Notes under the pieces: model-generated
Told to the model about the DNA's origin: nothing
The model's database searches: none
Seen by the model: only the letters and a program-made list of their open reading frames with translations
From: a virus
Virus record (IMG/VR): IMGVR_UViG_3300018421_000084
Location: 1 to 36,207 of that record
DNA length: 36,207 nt
Reading direction: 5' to 3' (one strand)
Program-made: the position numbers and the translations under genes
In this document: positions 26,874-35,641 of the stretch, piece by piece
Layout of the letters: each line of letters begins with the position of its first letter
Position numbering within the stretch: the stretch's first letter is position 1

Positions 26874-27617
26874 ATGTTCGGACACCAATACTATCATAGT
26901 ATCATTCGTAAGTATGTTATCACTTTTGGTAATCTCTTTAATGATATTGTAATACAAAGATTTAATAGTGCTGGAGATCGCATTCAAACGATTGCGGTTC
27001 CTTTAGCCTATTCTCCAAAAGAAAAGTTTATTGTTAGACTTCAACAAGATCCTGATATCGAAAGAGATGTGGCTATCACTTTACCTCGTATGGGTTTTGA
27101 GATTACATCATTTAACTATGCACCAGAAAGAAAACTGGCTTCGAGCCTTCGTAATATACAAGTACCGTCCGAAGGTTCATCTACTGTTAGTGTCCAATAT
27201 GTTCCTGTACCGTATGATCTAACATTTTCTCTATATTCTTTTGTAAGAAACACCGAAGATGGTACACAGATACTTGAGCAGATACTTCCATATTTTCGTC
27301 CTGAATTTACAGCAAATGTAAAGATTATACCGGAAATGAACATTTCTGCTGATATACCCGTGATACTCAATTCTGTTTCTCCAGAAGATTTATACGAAGG
27401 TGATTTTACAACAAGACAGGCTCTTGTTCACACATTTGACTTCACGCTCAAAGGTTATATGTATGGACCTGTTACGAATAAGGGTGTTATTACTCGTTCA
27501 ATTTTAAATTTCAGATCTGGTACAACAGCAAACACATCATTACCTATTGAACAAAGAGCGATAATTACCTCTTCTAGTACCACAATAGAAAATGATTTCG
27601 GTTTCTTTGATTCATAA
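26874..27617 (+). CDS. 15: Tail sheath stabiliser and tail terminator gp15
   Basis: This 247-aa protein (T4 gp15 is 272 aa) opens with MFGHQYYHSIIRKYVITFGN and LFNDIVIQR, matching T4 gp15 almost position by position (MFG, two Tyr or Phe, R-x-Y, G-x-LF, I-x-R). YSPKEKF, LPRMGF, VSQ/VSVQY, EQILPYFRPEF (about residues 138-148) and GYMYGPV (about 206-212) are further conserved points. In T4 it forms a hexamer at the top of the finished tail and binds sheath and neck. The C-terminal proline-rich tail of T4 gp15 is absent. In this window the gene precedes 13 and 14, whereas T4 has 13-14-15. Confidence 0.93.
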   Translation: MFGHQYYHSIIRKYVITFGNLFNDIVIQRFNSAGDRIQTIAVPLAYSPKEKFIVRLQQDPDIERDVAITLPRMGFEITSFNYAPERKLASSLRNIQVPSEGSSTVSVQYVPVPYDLTFSLYSFVRNTEDGTQILEQILPYFRPEFTANVKIIPEMNISADIPVILNSVSPEDLYEGDFTTRQALVHTFDFTLKGYMYGPVTNKGVITRSILNFRSGTTANTSLPIEQRAIITSSSTTIENDFGFFDS

Positions 27618-27620
27618 ATA
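27613..27620 (+). promoter_or_regulatory. Probable late promoter box with one mismatch (CATAAATA) for gene 13
   Basis: CATAAATA overlaps the end of gene 15 and lies 29 bases before the gene 13 ATG. It differs from the T4-type consensus only at the first base. Confidence 0.4.
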
Positions 27621-27641
27621 TAACTAAAAAGAGAATAACTT

Positions 27642-28385
27642 ATGGCTCTACCAACCGACAGAGAACAATTTAAAGATTATTGCCTGAGAAGACTTGGTTA
27701 TCCAGTTATTGATATTAATGTAAGCGAAGAACAAATTCAAGATCGTATCGATGATGCCTTGGTTTATTATCAAGATTATCACTACGATGCGACAGAAAGA
27801 GTATTATATCGTCATCAAATAACAGCCGATGATGTAACAAACAGATATATTACAATGCCTCAAAGCATTATTGGCGTGTCTGACATACTACCGATCAATT
27901 CTACTGGTAGTAGTAATGGTCTGTTTAACCTTGAATATCAAATTCGTTTGAATGATATGTATCACATGGCTTCTACTCCATTGTTACCTTTTTATATTGT
28001 TCAATTACAGTTGGCCAATCTACAACAAATGTTTAATGGCAAACAACCGATTCGATATAATCGTCATGTGAATAAACTTCACATCGATACAAACTGGGGA
28101 TCAAAATTAAACACAGGTGATTACATTGTTGTTGACTGTCATCAAATTGCAGATCCAGACACATACACCGATGTTTGGGCCGATAGATGGTTAGCAAGAT
28201 ATGCTACCGCATTAATCAAAAGACAATGGGGACAAAATCTCACTAAATTTGAAGGTCTTCAATTACCAGGTGGTGTTCAGTTTAATGGTCTTAAAATCTT
28301 TGATGATGCTGCGGCTGAAATACAGTTGTTAGAAGACGAAATGATTATGAAGTATTCTCTTCCTGTTGTGGATATGATAGGATAA
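27642..28385 (+). CDS. 13: Neck protein gp13
   Basis: This 247-aa protein corresponds to T4 gp13 (309 aa), a head-completion protein that joins the portal region to the neck. It shows the family pattern of marine T4-like phages: DREQFKDYCLRRLGYPVIDI (about residues 5-24), QIQDRIDDALVYYQDYHYD, QIRLNDMYHM, YNRHVNKLHIDTNWG (about 146-160), then DRWLARYATALIKRQWGQNL (about 185-204) and SLPVVDMIG at the C-terminus. The order and spacing of these blocks leave little doubt. It is followed after one base by gene 14. Confidence 0.9.
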   Translation: MALPTDREQFKDYCLRRLGYPVIDINVSEEQIQDRIDDALVYYQDYHYDATERVLYRHQITADDVTNRYITMPQSIIGVSDILPINSTGSSNGLFNLEYQIRLNDMYHMASTPLLPFYIVQLQLANLQQMFNGKQPIRYNRHVNKLHIDTNWGSKLNTGDYIVVDCHQIADPDTYTDVWADRWLARYATALIKRQWGQNLTKFEGLQLPGGVQFNGLKIFDDAAAEIQLLEDEMIMKYSLPVVDMIG

Positions 28386-28386
28386 A

Positions 28387-29187
28387 ATGGCTACTAATCC
28401 CTACTTTAATAATTTTAACTATGCAGGTGAACAAAACCTCATAGAAGAACTGGTTCTTGAATCTATCAAGATGTACGGTATTGATGTTTATTATCTACCG
28501 AGAACACTTGTGGATACAGACCAGTTATTTGGTGAAGATGTGCTTTCCAAGTTTGAAACGGCTGCGCCAATTGAAATGTACATTAAAAATGTAGAGGGAT
28601 TTGAAGGTGAAGGTGATTTTCTATCTAGATTTAATCTAGAAATTCGTGACGAAATTACATTTACAGTAGCTCGTCGCAGATGGGATCAAATTAAAACAGA
28701 AAAAATTCTTTCAGAAGAATCTTGGAATTTACTTCAAGAGGATGGTGATGAAATAAAGGTAGAAGACGCGAGTGGTAATAACTATGTTATCACAAGCTCA
28801 AGACCACTTGAAGGTGATGTACTTTATTTTCCATTAACAACAAAACTTTATGAAATTAAATTTGTAGAACACGAGCCAGTATTCTATCAAGCAGGCGCAT
28901 TACAAATGTATGACCTGCGTTGCGAGTTGTTTGAATACAGTAACGAAGAAATTGATACTGGTTACAGTGAAGTTGATGAAGTTGAAGACCTTAACTCCAC
29001 GAATGTATTGTTTTACGAGCTTTTACTTGAAGATGGTAGTAAACTTCTTAACGAAGACGGTGATTCGCTTCTTACAGAATACGATGTGGCTGATGTACAA
29101 CCAACATCAGACAATAACTTTATAGAACAAAAACAATTAGACATACTTGATTTTTCGGAGAGTAATCCATTTAGCGAGGATTGGTAG
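28387..29187 (+). CDS. 14: Neck protein gp14
   Basis: This 266-aa protein (T4 gp14 is 256 aa) completes the head and tail neck with gp13. The N-terminus NPYFNNFNYAGEQNLIEEL and YGIDVYYLPRTLVDTDQLFG (about residues 30-49) and PIEMYIKNVEGFEGEGDFL (about 61-79) are typical. FTVARRRWDQI follows. An additional acidic repeat is seen: NLLQEDGDEI (about 113-122) and ELLLEDGSKLLNEDGDSLL (about 210-228), a leucine/EDG-rich motif that I recall in several marine phage structural proteins. Its stop TAG shares its last G with the GTG start of gene 16. Confidence 0.9.
   Translation: MATNPYFNNFNYAGEQNLIEELVLESIKMYGIDVYYLPRTLVDTDQLFGEDVLSKFETAAPIEMYIKNVEGFEGEGDFLSRFNLEIRDEITFTVARRRWDQIKTEKILSEESWNLLQEDGDEIKVEDASGNNYVITSSRPLEGDVLYFPLTTKLYEIKFVEHEPVFYQAGALQMYDLRCELFEYSNEEIDTGYSEVDEVEDLNSTNVLFYELLLEDGSKLLNEDGDSLLTEYDVADVQPTSDNNFIEQKQLDILDFSESNPFSEDW
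29177..29180 (+). promoter_or_regulatory. Ribosome-binding site deciding the GTG start of gene 16
   Basis: AGGA lies six bases before GTG 29187. The in-frame TTG at 29181 directly follows the site and is too close to be used. Confidence 0.55.
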
Positions 29188-29591
29188 TGAGTAAATTTGA
29201 ACAGAATATGACGGACATCTTCAACTTACCAGAAAAGACAGTTGAAGGTGAAGTGGTAGAAGTGATTGAACAACCAAAAACAGTATCTAAGAAAGACGAC
29301 ATACAAGACGATTATGAGTATGCTCGTGCGAATCTAAGAGATACGATCAATCATGCGAAGTCAGCACTTGACGAGCTACAGAACATCGCAAGTGTAACAG
29401 AGAGTCCAAGAGCCTTTGAGGTATATTCTCAATTAACAAAAACAATTGTTGATGCGAATAAAGACTTACTTGAACTTCAAGCCAAACTGAAGCGTGTCAG
29501 AGAAGATCAACCAAAACAACAGGTTACAAACAACTCATTGTTTGTTGGTTCTACACAGGATTTATTAAAGTTAATTAAAGATAATGAATGA
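29187..29591 (+). CDS. 16: Terminase small subunit gp16
   Basis: From GTG 29187 this is 134 aa, compared with 164 aa in T4. gp16 forms rings that recognise DNA and stimulate the gp17 motor. The layout fits: a short unstructured N-terminus (MTDIFNLPEKTVEGE), an acidic linker, then a long helical central part (YARANLRDTINHAKSALDEL, SQLTKTIVDANKDLLELQAK) that would form the coiled-coil oligomerisation core, and a short C-terminus with NNSLFVGSTQDLLKLIKD. NIFNLP and FVGST motifs are common to gp16 of T4-like phages. It overlaps gene 14 by one base and gene 17 by eight bases. Confidence 0.85.
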   Translation: MSKFEQNMTDIFNLPEKTVEGEVVEVIEQPKTVSKKDDIQDDYEYARANLRDTINHAKSALDELQNIASVTESPRAFEVYSQLTKTIVDANKDLLELQAKLKRVREDQPKQQVTNNSLFVGSTQDLLKLIKDNE

Positions 29592-31272
29592 CGAACTATT
29601 AATCAATACAGATGATTTTGAAACAAGGTTAACCGACGCCGAGGCCTATCGTGCCAATCCGTTACTTAAAAAGGCTTATGTTGAAATAGAATGGACACCA
29701 GAACTCGTAAAAGAGTATGTGAAGTGTTCAAAAGACATTGCCTATTTCATTCGCACCTACTGTAAAATCATTAGTCTTGATGAAGGTCTGGTATCTTTTG
29801 ATCTATATGATTTTCAGGAAGGTATGGCTAAGACGATTGCTGATAATCGTTTTACTATCATTAAGACGCCGCGACAGGCAGGTAAGACCACTACATCAGC
29901 CGCAGTCATTCTTTGGCACATTCTTTTCAACGAACAATACACAGTTGGCATTCTTGCAAACAAACTGACCACCGCAAGAGAAATTCTGAGTCGTGTCCAA
30001 AGAGCCTATGAAAATTTACCTTCGTGGTTACAACAAGGTATCTTTAACTGGTCAAAGACGACTATAGAACTTGAGAATGGTAGTCAGGTAATTGCTGCGT
30101 CAACATCATCATCAGCTATTCGTGGTTTCTCGATTAACTTTCTGTACCTTGATGAATTCGCGTTCGTGCCAAGAAATGTTCAGGACGAGTTCTTTACTTC
30201 TGTATATCCAACAATTATCTCCGGTAAAAATACTAAGGTTGTTATTACTTCTACACCAAATGGTTTTGATTTATTCTATAAACTATGGACAAACAGTGTA
30301 GAGAATAATAACGAATATGTAAATTTTGCTGTTCACTGGTCAGATGTTCCGGGGCGAGATGAAGAGTGGAAACAAAAGACGATTGCGAACACAAGCGAGG
30401 AACAGTTTCGTCAAGAATTTGAAGCTGAGTTTATTGGTTCGCAACATACTTTACTGTCGGCTTCTACGCTTTCGAGGTTGGCATGGATAAGACCGAGGCA
30501 CACACGATTAGAGGGTACTTTAAATGTCTACAAAGAACCTCATCCTGATCATCATTATTTTTGTACTGTTGACACTGCTAGAGGTGTTGGGATTGATGCT
30601 TCTGCGTTCATTGTTTTTGACTTAACAACATATCCATATGAAGTAGTCGCGACATATTCAGATAATACGGTAGATCCACTATTGTATCCCGAGATTATTT
30701 ACGATGTTGTGAAAAGATATAACAATTGTTATACACTTATAGAAATTAATGACAACGGACAACAGATCGCCGACATTCTCCATTACGAGCTTGAATACGA
30801 GAATATTATACATACTAAGCATGGTGGCAGTCGTGGACAAGTTATAAATAGTGGGTTCGGTCAAGGCACATCTACTCTCGGTGTAAGAACAACCCAGTCC
30901 GTTAAAAGAATTGGTTGTGCGAATGTTCGTACCATGATCGAAAACGACAAGCTCTTATTAAATGATTTTGATCTAATAAGAGAATTCTCAACATTCATAT
31001 TGAAAAACAACACTTATATGGCTGAAGAAGGTGCACACGATGATTTGGTTATGTGTACTGTACTTTTGGCTTGGGCTACCAATCAATCGTTTTTTAAGGA
31101 GTTAACAAACACAAACTTTAGGCAGAAATTACTTGATGAAAAAAATGAACATGATGTGACTTATGATTTACTTCCGTTCGGTATTATAGATGATGGTCAT
31201 GGTGAAGAAGATTTAGGCGCAGAACCATTCGACCATCCGCTTTTTTATAACCATGACGATATTCGATGGTGA
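29584..31272 (+). CDS. 17: Terminase large subunit gp17 (packaging ATPase and nuclease)
   Basis: This 562-aa protein (T4 gp17 is 610 aa) pumps DNA into the prohead at the portal and cuts the concatemer. The ATPase has Walker A KTPRQAGKTT (Lys101) and Walker B FLYLDEFAF (Asp190, Glu191), and the coupling motif VVITSTPNGFD is near residues 219-229. The nuclease is RNase H-like with CTVDTARG (Asp330), TLIEINDNGQ (Glu387) and GAHDDLVM (Asp486/Asp487), corresponding to the T4 triad Asp401, Glu458 and Asp542. All key residues are present, so the enzyme should be active. It overlaps gene 16 by eight bases. It is followed by the late promoter of gene 18. Confidence 0.98.
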   Translation: MNDELLINTDDFETRLTDAEAYRANPLLKKAYVEIEWTPELVKEYVKCSKDIAYFIRTYCKIISLDEGLVSFDLYDFQEGMAKTIADNRFTIIKTPRQAGKTTTSAAVILWHILFNEQYTVGILANKLTTAREILSRVQRAYENLPSWLQQGIFNWSKTTIELENGSQVIAASTSSSAIRGFSINFLYLDEFAFVPRNVQDEFFTSVYPTIISGKNTKVVITSTPNGFDLFYKLWTNSVENNNEYVNFAVHWSDVPGRDEEWKQKTIANTSEEQFRQEFEAEFIGSQHTLLSASTLSRLAWIRPRHTRLEGTLNVYKEPHPDHHYFCTVDTARGVGIDASAFIVFDLTTYPYEVVATYSDNTVDPLLYPEIIYDVVKRYNNCYTLIEINDNGQQIADILHYELEYENIIHTKHGGSRGQVINSGFGQGTSTLGVRTTQSVKRIGCANVRTMIENDKLLLNDFDLIREFSTFILKNNTYMAEEGAHDDLVMCTVLLAWATNQSFFKELTNTNFRQKLLDEKNEHDVTYDLLPFGIIDDGHGEEDLGAEPFDHPLFYNHDDIRW

Positions 31273-31284
31273 AAATGCGTTTTT

Positions 31285-31292
31285 TATAAATA
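31285..31292 (+). promoter_or_regulatory. T4-type late promoter box (TATAAATA) for the tail sheath gene
   Basis: This is an exact TATAAATA in the 71-base gap before gene 18, 59 bases before its ATG. A strong AAGGAGA ribosome site precedes the ATG. The longer leader suggests separate regulation of this highly expressed gene. Confidence 0.8.
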
Positions 31293-31343
31293 ATATCATA
31301 AAAATAACTCCAACCAAATAGTAAATACATAAGGAGACATACT

Positions 31344-33323
31344 ATGCCGTTTCAAGTATCACCAGGTGTTAATGTAAGTGAAATCGATCTCACTACTATC
31401 GTACCTGCTGTGTCAACATCTATTGGTGTTGTTGCAGGTCGTTTTCATTGGGGTCCTATGAGTAAAAGAGTACTGGTAAACAACGAAGATGTTTTAGCGT
31501 CTAACTTCGGTAAGCCAGATAACAATAACTATCAAGAATGGTTTACTGCTGCAAGTTTCCTTTCTTATTCTAACCAACTTTATGTTGGCCGTGTTGATAA
31601 TAATGCTAACAACGCTACATCTAGTGGTAACGATGCGCGTATTCTAAATGATGACGACTATGAAGCAAAAGATGCAGCTGCTAACTTAGGTGCACATAAC
31701 TGGATCGCAAAATATCCAGGTGAACTGGGTAACTCACTCAAAGTTGCAGTATGTCAATCTGCAAACACTTGGGAATCCTTACTTTATAGGCCAACAAACC
31801 AAACTGATCCGGTACTAACTTTCACAGCTGGACAATTAGAAGCTAACACGGCGACTGCTAACTTAGCTTCTCGCGTTAGTGCTGGCGATTACCTCTATTT
31901 AGCTAACTCTACTGTTAAAATTGACTTTCAGGTGGCATCAATCACAAGTACAGCAAACGAGTCAAGGATAATTTTGGAAACAGCACCTACTACTATAGAT
32001 TTAGGAGGAACTTCATCTCTTGGTATTGCAGCGAATAATGCATCATTAGTACGCCGTTGGGAATACTACGATTGGTTTGATGGTGCACCAGGTACATCAG
32101 CATATGCTGAATCAAGAGGCGGTTCAGGCGATGAATTGCATGTTGTTGTAGTTGATGAAGATGGCGATATCAGCGGTATTAAAAATACTGTGGTCGAGAG
32201 ATTCCCTTTCGTTTCTCGTGCATTTGATGCTCGCAGAGAAGATGGTGAAACACAATACTACAAGTCAGCTATTAATAATCAATCAAACTGGATCTGGTGG
32301 GGTCAACATGATACTACACTAGGTCTGACCGCACAACAAGCTGCACCAGCAACCACAACATTTGTTAATAGTTCAGATTTAGGCGATACTACAAGAACAT
32401 CTTTGAGTAATGGCACAACAGGTAATACTCCTACTGAAGGTCAAATCACTGATGCGTATGATTTGTTTGCAAATGGTGAAGAAGTTGATGTTTCTATCAT
32501 CATGGGTGCTGATGCAACCGCGACTGTTGCTCAACACTTGATTCAGAACATTGCTGAAGTAAGAAAAGACTGTATCGTAACACTTTCTCCAGAATCAGCT
32601 GATGTTGTAAACAACTCTACTTTCTCTGGATCAGAAGTAGCAGATGTTGTTGCATTTAGAAATGCATTGAATCTTTCATCTTCTTACGGTACTATGGATT
32701 CTGGTTGGAAATACATGTACGACAAATATAACGATGTTTACCGTTATGTACCATTAAATGGAGATGTTGCCGGTACAATGGCTCGTACAGATAACCTAAG
32801 AGATCCTTGGTATTCTCCTGCTGGTTACAATCGTGGTAATATTCGTAACATTGTTCGCTTGGCATACAACCCACCAAAACCACAGAGAGACGAATTGTAT
32901 AGAGCTGGCGTTAACCCAGTTGTTACTTTCCCAGGACAGGGTACAGTGCTCTTTGGCGATAAAACATTGTTGAATCGTCCAAGTGCTTTCGATAGAATCA
33001 ATGTTCGTAGACTGTTTATTGTTCTAGAAAAAGCAATTTCAAACGCTGCGAGATTCTCTTTGTTTGAATTCAACGATGCATTCACAAGAGCTCAGTTCCG
33101 CAACTTGGTAGAACCATTCTTGCGTGATGTACAAGGTCGTAGAGGCATCTTTGACTTCCGCGTTGTCTGCGATGAAACAAATAATACACCAGAAGTTATT
33201 GATCGCAACGAATTTATTGGCGACATTTACATTAAACCTGCTCGTTCAATTAACTTTATTCAACTAAACTTTGTTGCTGTAAGAACTGGTGTCGCATTTG
33301 AAGAAGTTGTTGGCCAATTCTAA
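31344..33323 (+). CDS. 18: Tail sheath protein gp18
   Basis: At 659 aa it has the same length as T4 gp18. It forms the contractile sheath around the tail tube. The N-terminus (FQVSPGVNVSEIDLTTIVPA, about residues 3-22; GVVAGRFHWGPM) is the conserved first strand that inserts into neighbouring subunits. The C-terminal about 150 residues hold the highly conserved core: INVRRLFIVLEKAI, FEFNDAFTRAQFRNLVEPFL (about 573-592), RGIFDFRVVCD and SINFIQLNFVAVRTGVAFEE. The middle is the variable, surface-facing part. It is preceded by a late promoter and a strong ribosome site and followed closely by gene 19, so the two are probably co-expressed at high level. Confidence 0.98.
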   Translation: MPFQVSPGVNVSEIDLTTIVPAVSTSIGVVAGRFHWGPMSKRVLVNNEDVLASNFGKPDNNNYQEWFTAASFLSYSNQLYVGRVDNNANNATSSGNDARILNDDDYEAKDAAANLGAHNWIAKYPGELGNSLKVAVCQSANTWESLLYRPTNQTDPVLTFTAGQLEANTATANLASRVSAGDYLYLANSTVKIDFQVASITSTANESRIILETAPTTIDLGGTSSLGIAANNASLVRRWEYYDWFDGAPGTSAYAESRGGSGDELHVVVVDEDGDISGIKNTVVERFPFVSRAFDARREDGETQYYKSAINNQSNWIWWGQHDTTLGLTAQQAAPATTTFVNSSDLGDTTRTSLSNGTTGNTPTEGQITDAYDLFANGEEVDVSIIMGADATATVAQHLIQNIAEVRKDCIVTLSPESADVVNNSTFSGSEVADVVAFRNALNLSSSYGTMDSGWKYMYDKYNDVYRYVPLNGDVAGTMARTDNLRDPWYSPAGYNRGNIRNIVRLAYNPPKPQRDELYRAGVNPVVTFPGQGTVLFGDKTLLNRPSAFDRINVRRLFIVLEKAISNAARFSLFEFNDAFTRAQFRNLVEPFLRDVQGRRGIFDFRVVCDETNNTPEVIDRNEFIGDIYIKPARSINFIQLNFVAVRTGVAFEEVVGQF

Positions 33324-33329
33324 TAAATA
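33322..33329 (+). promoter_or_regulatory. Probable late promoter box with one mismatch (AATAAATA) for the tail tube gene
   Basis: AATAAATA starts exactly 35 bases before the gene 19 ATG, the same distance as for genes 8 and 15. An AGGAGA ribosome site follows. The position supports a real if weaker promoter. Confidence 0.45.
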
Positions 33330-33356
33330 GTTAATAAAAACAAATAGGAGACAAAA

Positions 33357-33902
33357 ATGGCATTTAACATTAACGACTTTTATTCATCGTTACAGTTTGG
33401 CGGCGCAAGACCAGCACTCTTTGATGTGCTGGTCACTTGGCCTGGAAGCACAATACCTGAAATTCAGTTTATGGCTCGAGCGACTACAATTCCTTCAGCG
33501 ACGCTGAACGTTGTAGAACAAACATATTTCGGCCGTGCTTTGAAATTTGCAGGTAATCGTACTTTCGAAGACTGGACAGTTACTATCATCAACGATGAAG
33601 ATTATACAATCCGTAGAGCTATGGAAGATTGGTCTGAATCTTTGAATGGTTTTGAAGACAACCGAAGAGATACAACTAGACTCGCTACACGGGACTATAA
33701 AGGTACTGGTACGGTTACTCACTATGGTAAAACAGGTAATATTATTGCTAGATACGAAGTTAACGGTCTTGTACCCTCTTCGGTTGCTGCAATGCCTATG
33801 GATTGGGGTACTGATGAAATTCAAACTTTTGATGTCACATTTGCTATGGACTACTGGACTACAAGAACAGAAACCTTCCAAGGTCTTAGCGAGACAACTT
33901 AA
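33357..33902 (+). CDS. 19: Tail tube protein gp19
   Basis: This 181-aa protein (T4 gp19 is 163 aa) polymerises into the inner tail tube through which DNA passes. The sequence shows the gp19 family pattern: FNINDFYSSLQFGGARPALF (about residues 3-22), IPEIQFMARATTIPSATLN (about 34-52), YFGRALKFAGNRTFEDWTV (about 58-76), a helix with RRAMEDWSESLNGFEDN (about 86-102), and a final beta-strand set ending WTTRTETFQGL. The gene lies 33 bases after the sheath gene and is followed by a strong terminator. No anomaly is seen. Confidence 0.97.
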   Translation: MAFNINDFYSSLQFGGARPALFDVLVTWPGSTIPEIQFMARATTIPSATLNVVEQTYFGRALKFAGNRTFEDWTVTIINDEDYTIRRAMEDWSESLNGFEDNRRDTTRLATRDYKGTGTVTHYGKTGNIIARYEVNGLVPSSVAAMPMDWGTDEIQTFDVTFAMDYWTTRTETFQGLSETT

Positions 33903-33933
33903 TAATTCTAACTCCTCTGTTAAGTTGAAAATC

Positions 33934-33962
33934 AAAAGAGGGACTTCGGTCCCTCTTTTTTT
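33934..33962 (+). terminator. Strong Rho-independent terminator after the tail tube gene
   Basis: An 11-bp stem (AAAAGAGGGAC paired with GTCCCTCTTTT) closes a TTCG tetraloop and runs into a T tract. The C(UUCG)G loop is the especially stable type. It separates the sheath and tube unit from the portal gene. Confidence 0.95.
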
Positions 33963-33968
33963 GCGTGT

Positions 33969-33976
33969 TATAAATA
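33969..33976 (+). promoter_or_regulatory. T4-type late promoter box (TATAAATA) for the portal gene
   Basis: This is an exact TATAAATA immediately after the terminator and 37 bases before the gene 20 ATG. An AGGA ribosome site lies between. Confidence 0.8.
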
Positions 33977-34005
33977 TATAATAGATTTCACATAGGATTT
34001 ATACA

Positions 34006-35640
34006 ATGCAGCTATTCGGTTTTACCATAACACGAGACGACGCAAAAGAAACACAACCATCTTTTGCTCCACCAAAAATAGATGATGGTGCTATTGAGAT
34101 TGCACCAGGCGGTACTTACGGTACTTACTTTGATTTTGACGGTAAGACAAAAGACGAAGGCCAGTTAATCACAAGATATCGTGATATGTCTGTCACTGCG
34201 GAATGTGACGCAGCAATTCAAGATATTGTTAACGAAGCCATTGTAGTCAGTGACGACGGTGATATTCTCGAAATTAATGTCGAAAAAGTAGATCAACCAA
34301 ATAAAGTTAAGAATGATATTCGCGAAGCCTTTGCAGAAATACTAAGACAATTAGATTTCAATAAAAAGGCTCATGACATTTTCAAGAAATGGTATGTCGA
34401 TGGTCGCATGTACTACCATATCATTGTTGATATTGAAAAACCAACCGATGGTATTAAAGAACTTAGATACATTGATCCTCGTCGTATTAAAAAGGTTCGT
34501 GAACCAATTCGCGAAAAAGACCCTAAGACTGGTGTGGTCGTAAATAAGGGTTATAAAGAATACTACATTTACAATCAAAAGGGTGTTTACAATAATCACT
34601 CTACACAAGGTGTAAAGATTGCAGCCGATTCTATCGCTTATACTCACTCAGGTATTACAGACGGAAAAACAAGCACTGTATATTCACACCTACAAAAGGC
34701 TGCAAAACCACTCAATCAGCTTCGCGTTCTTGAAGATTCAATCGTAATCTATCGCCTTGTTCGCGCACCAGAAAGACGAATTTTCTACATTGATGTTGGT
34801 AATTTACCTAAGATGAAGGCCGAACAATATCTACGCGATATGATGGTCAAACATAAGAACAAGCTTGTATATGATTCTGCGACTGGTGAAGTCAGAGACG
34901 ACCGCAGACATATGACTATGTTAGAAGATTTCTGGTTACCTCGTCGTGAAGGTGGTCGTGGTACAGAAATTACGACACTACCTGGCGGACAAAACCTTGG
35001 TGAGATTGAAGATGTTGAATACTTCCGTCGTAAACTATACAAGTCATTGAATGTACCTTTCACTCGACTTGATGTAGAAAACAGTGTATTTAACATTGGT
35101 CGTTCACAAGAAATTACAAGAGACGAAATTAAATTCAGTAAGTTTGTTGATAGACTGCGTAACCAATTTGCGACATTATTTAACAATCTTCTTGAAATAC
35201 AATTAACGCTTACAAAGAAAATTAAGCGCGAAGATTGGGAGATGATTCGTCAACAAATTGATTATGATTTTCAAAATGACAACCATTTCACCGAACTGAA
35301 AGAAGCTGAACTGTTAAAAGAAAGACTGGCACTTGTAGATCAAATCGATCAATATGTCGGTCGTTACTTCTCATTAGATTATGTTCGCCGTCAAGTATTA
35401 AGAATGAGCGAAGAAGATATTGCGTTTATAGATAAACAAATGAATAAAGAAGGCGAAGAAGTTGTAGCACCACAAACACAACAACAACAACTTTCAGTGC
35501 AACAACAGCAACAAGAACTTGAAATGCAAGCTCAACAGGCCCAACAACCACAACAACAGAAAGAAGAACTAACTTATGAGGAACGTGAATTAATGGAAAG
35601 TATGACTCGCTTTATGGACTCTATGACGGACGAAGATTGA
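34006..35640 (+). CDS. 20: Portal vertex protein gp20
   Basis: This 544-aa protein (T4 gp20 is 524 aa) forms the dodecameric ring through which DNA enters and leaves the head. The sequence shows the T4-type portal: [20 protein letters not shown] with DIVNEAIV (about residues 52-80), [17 protein letters not shown] (about 126-142), [36 protein letters not shown] (about 253-272), [20 protein letters not shown] (about 307-326) and [10 protein letters not shown] (about 381-390). After residue 485 the C-terminus becomes a glutamine-rich tail of about 40 residues, followed by an acidic helix ending in MTDED. The conserved core is complete. The next gene starts two bases after the stop. Confidence 0.97.
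   Translation: MQLFGFTITRDDAKETQPSFAPPKIDDGAIEIAPGGTYGTYFDFDGKTKDEGQLITRYRDMSVTAECDAAIQDIVNEAIVVSDDGDILEINVEKVDQPNKVKNDIREAFAEILRQLDFNKKAHDIFKKWYVDGRMYYHIIVDIEKPTDGIKELRYIDPRRIKKVREPIREKDPKTGVVVNKGYKEYYIYNQKGVYNNHSTQGVKIAADSIAYTHSGITDGKTSTVYSHLQKAAKPLNQLRVLEDSIVIYRLVRAPERRIFYIDVGNLPKMKAEQYLRDMMVKHKNKLVYDSATGEVRDDRRHMTMLEDFWLPRREGGRGTEITTLPGGQNLGEIEDVEYFRRKLYKSLNVPFTRLDVENSVFNIGRSQEITRDEIKFSKFVDRLRNQFATLFNNLLEIQLTLTKKIKREDWEMIRQQIDYDFQNDNHFTELKEAELLKERLALVDQIDQYVGRYFSLDYVRRQVLRMSEEDIAFIDKQMNKEGEEVVAPQTQQQQLSVQQQQQELEMQAQQAQQPQQQKEELTYEERELMESMTRFMDSMTDED
35468..35566 (+). repeat. CAA/CAG-rich simple-sequence tract in the portal gene
   Basis: The region encodes a tail dominated by glutamine with several CAACAA or CAACAG runs. 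It is low-complexity and in frame, and prone to length change by slippage. Confidence 0.75.
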
Positions 35641-35641
35641 T

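Noticed and set aside
30843-30850. Exact TATAAATA inside gene 17
   Set aside because: It is about 490 bases before gene 18, which already has its own box in the gap. It is probably a chance match within codons.
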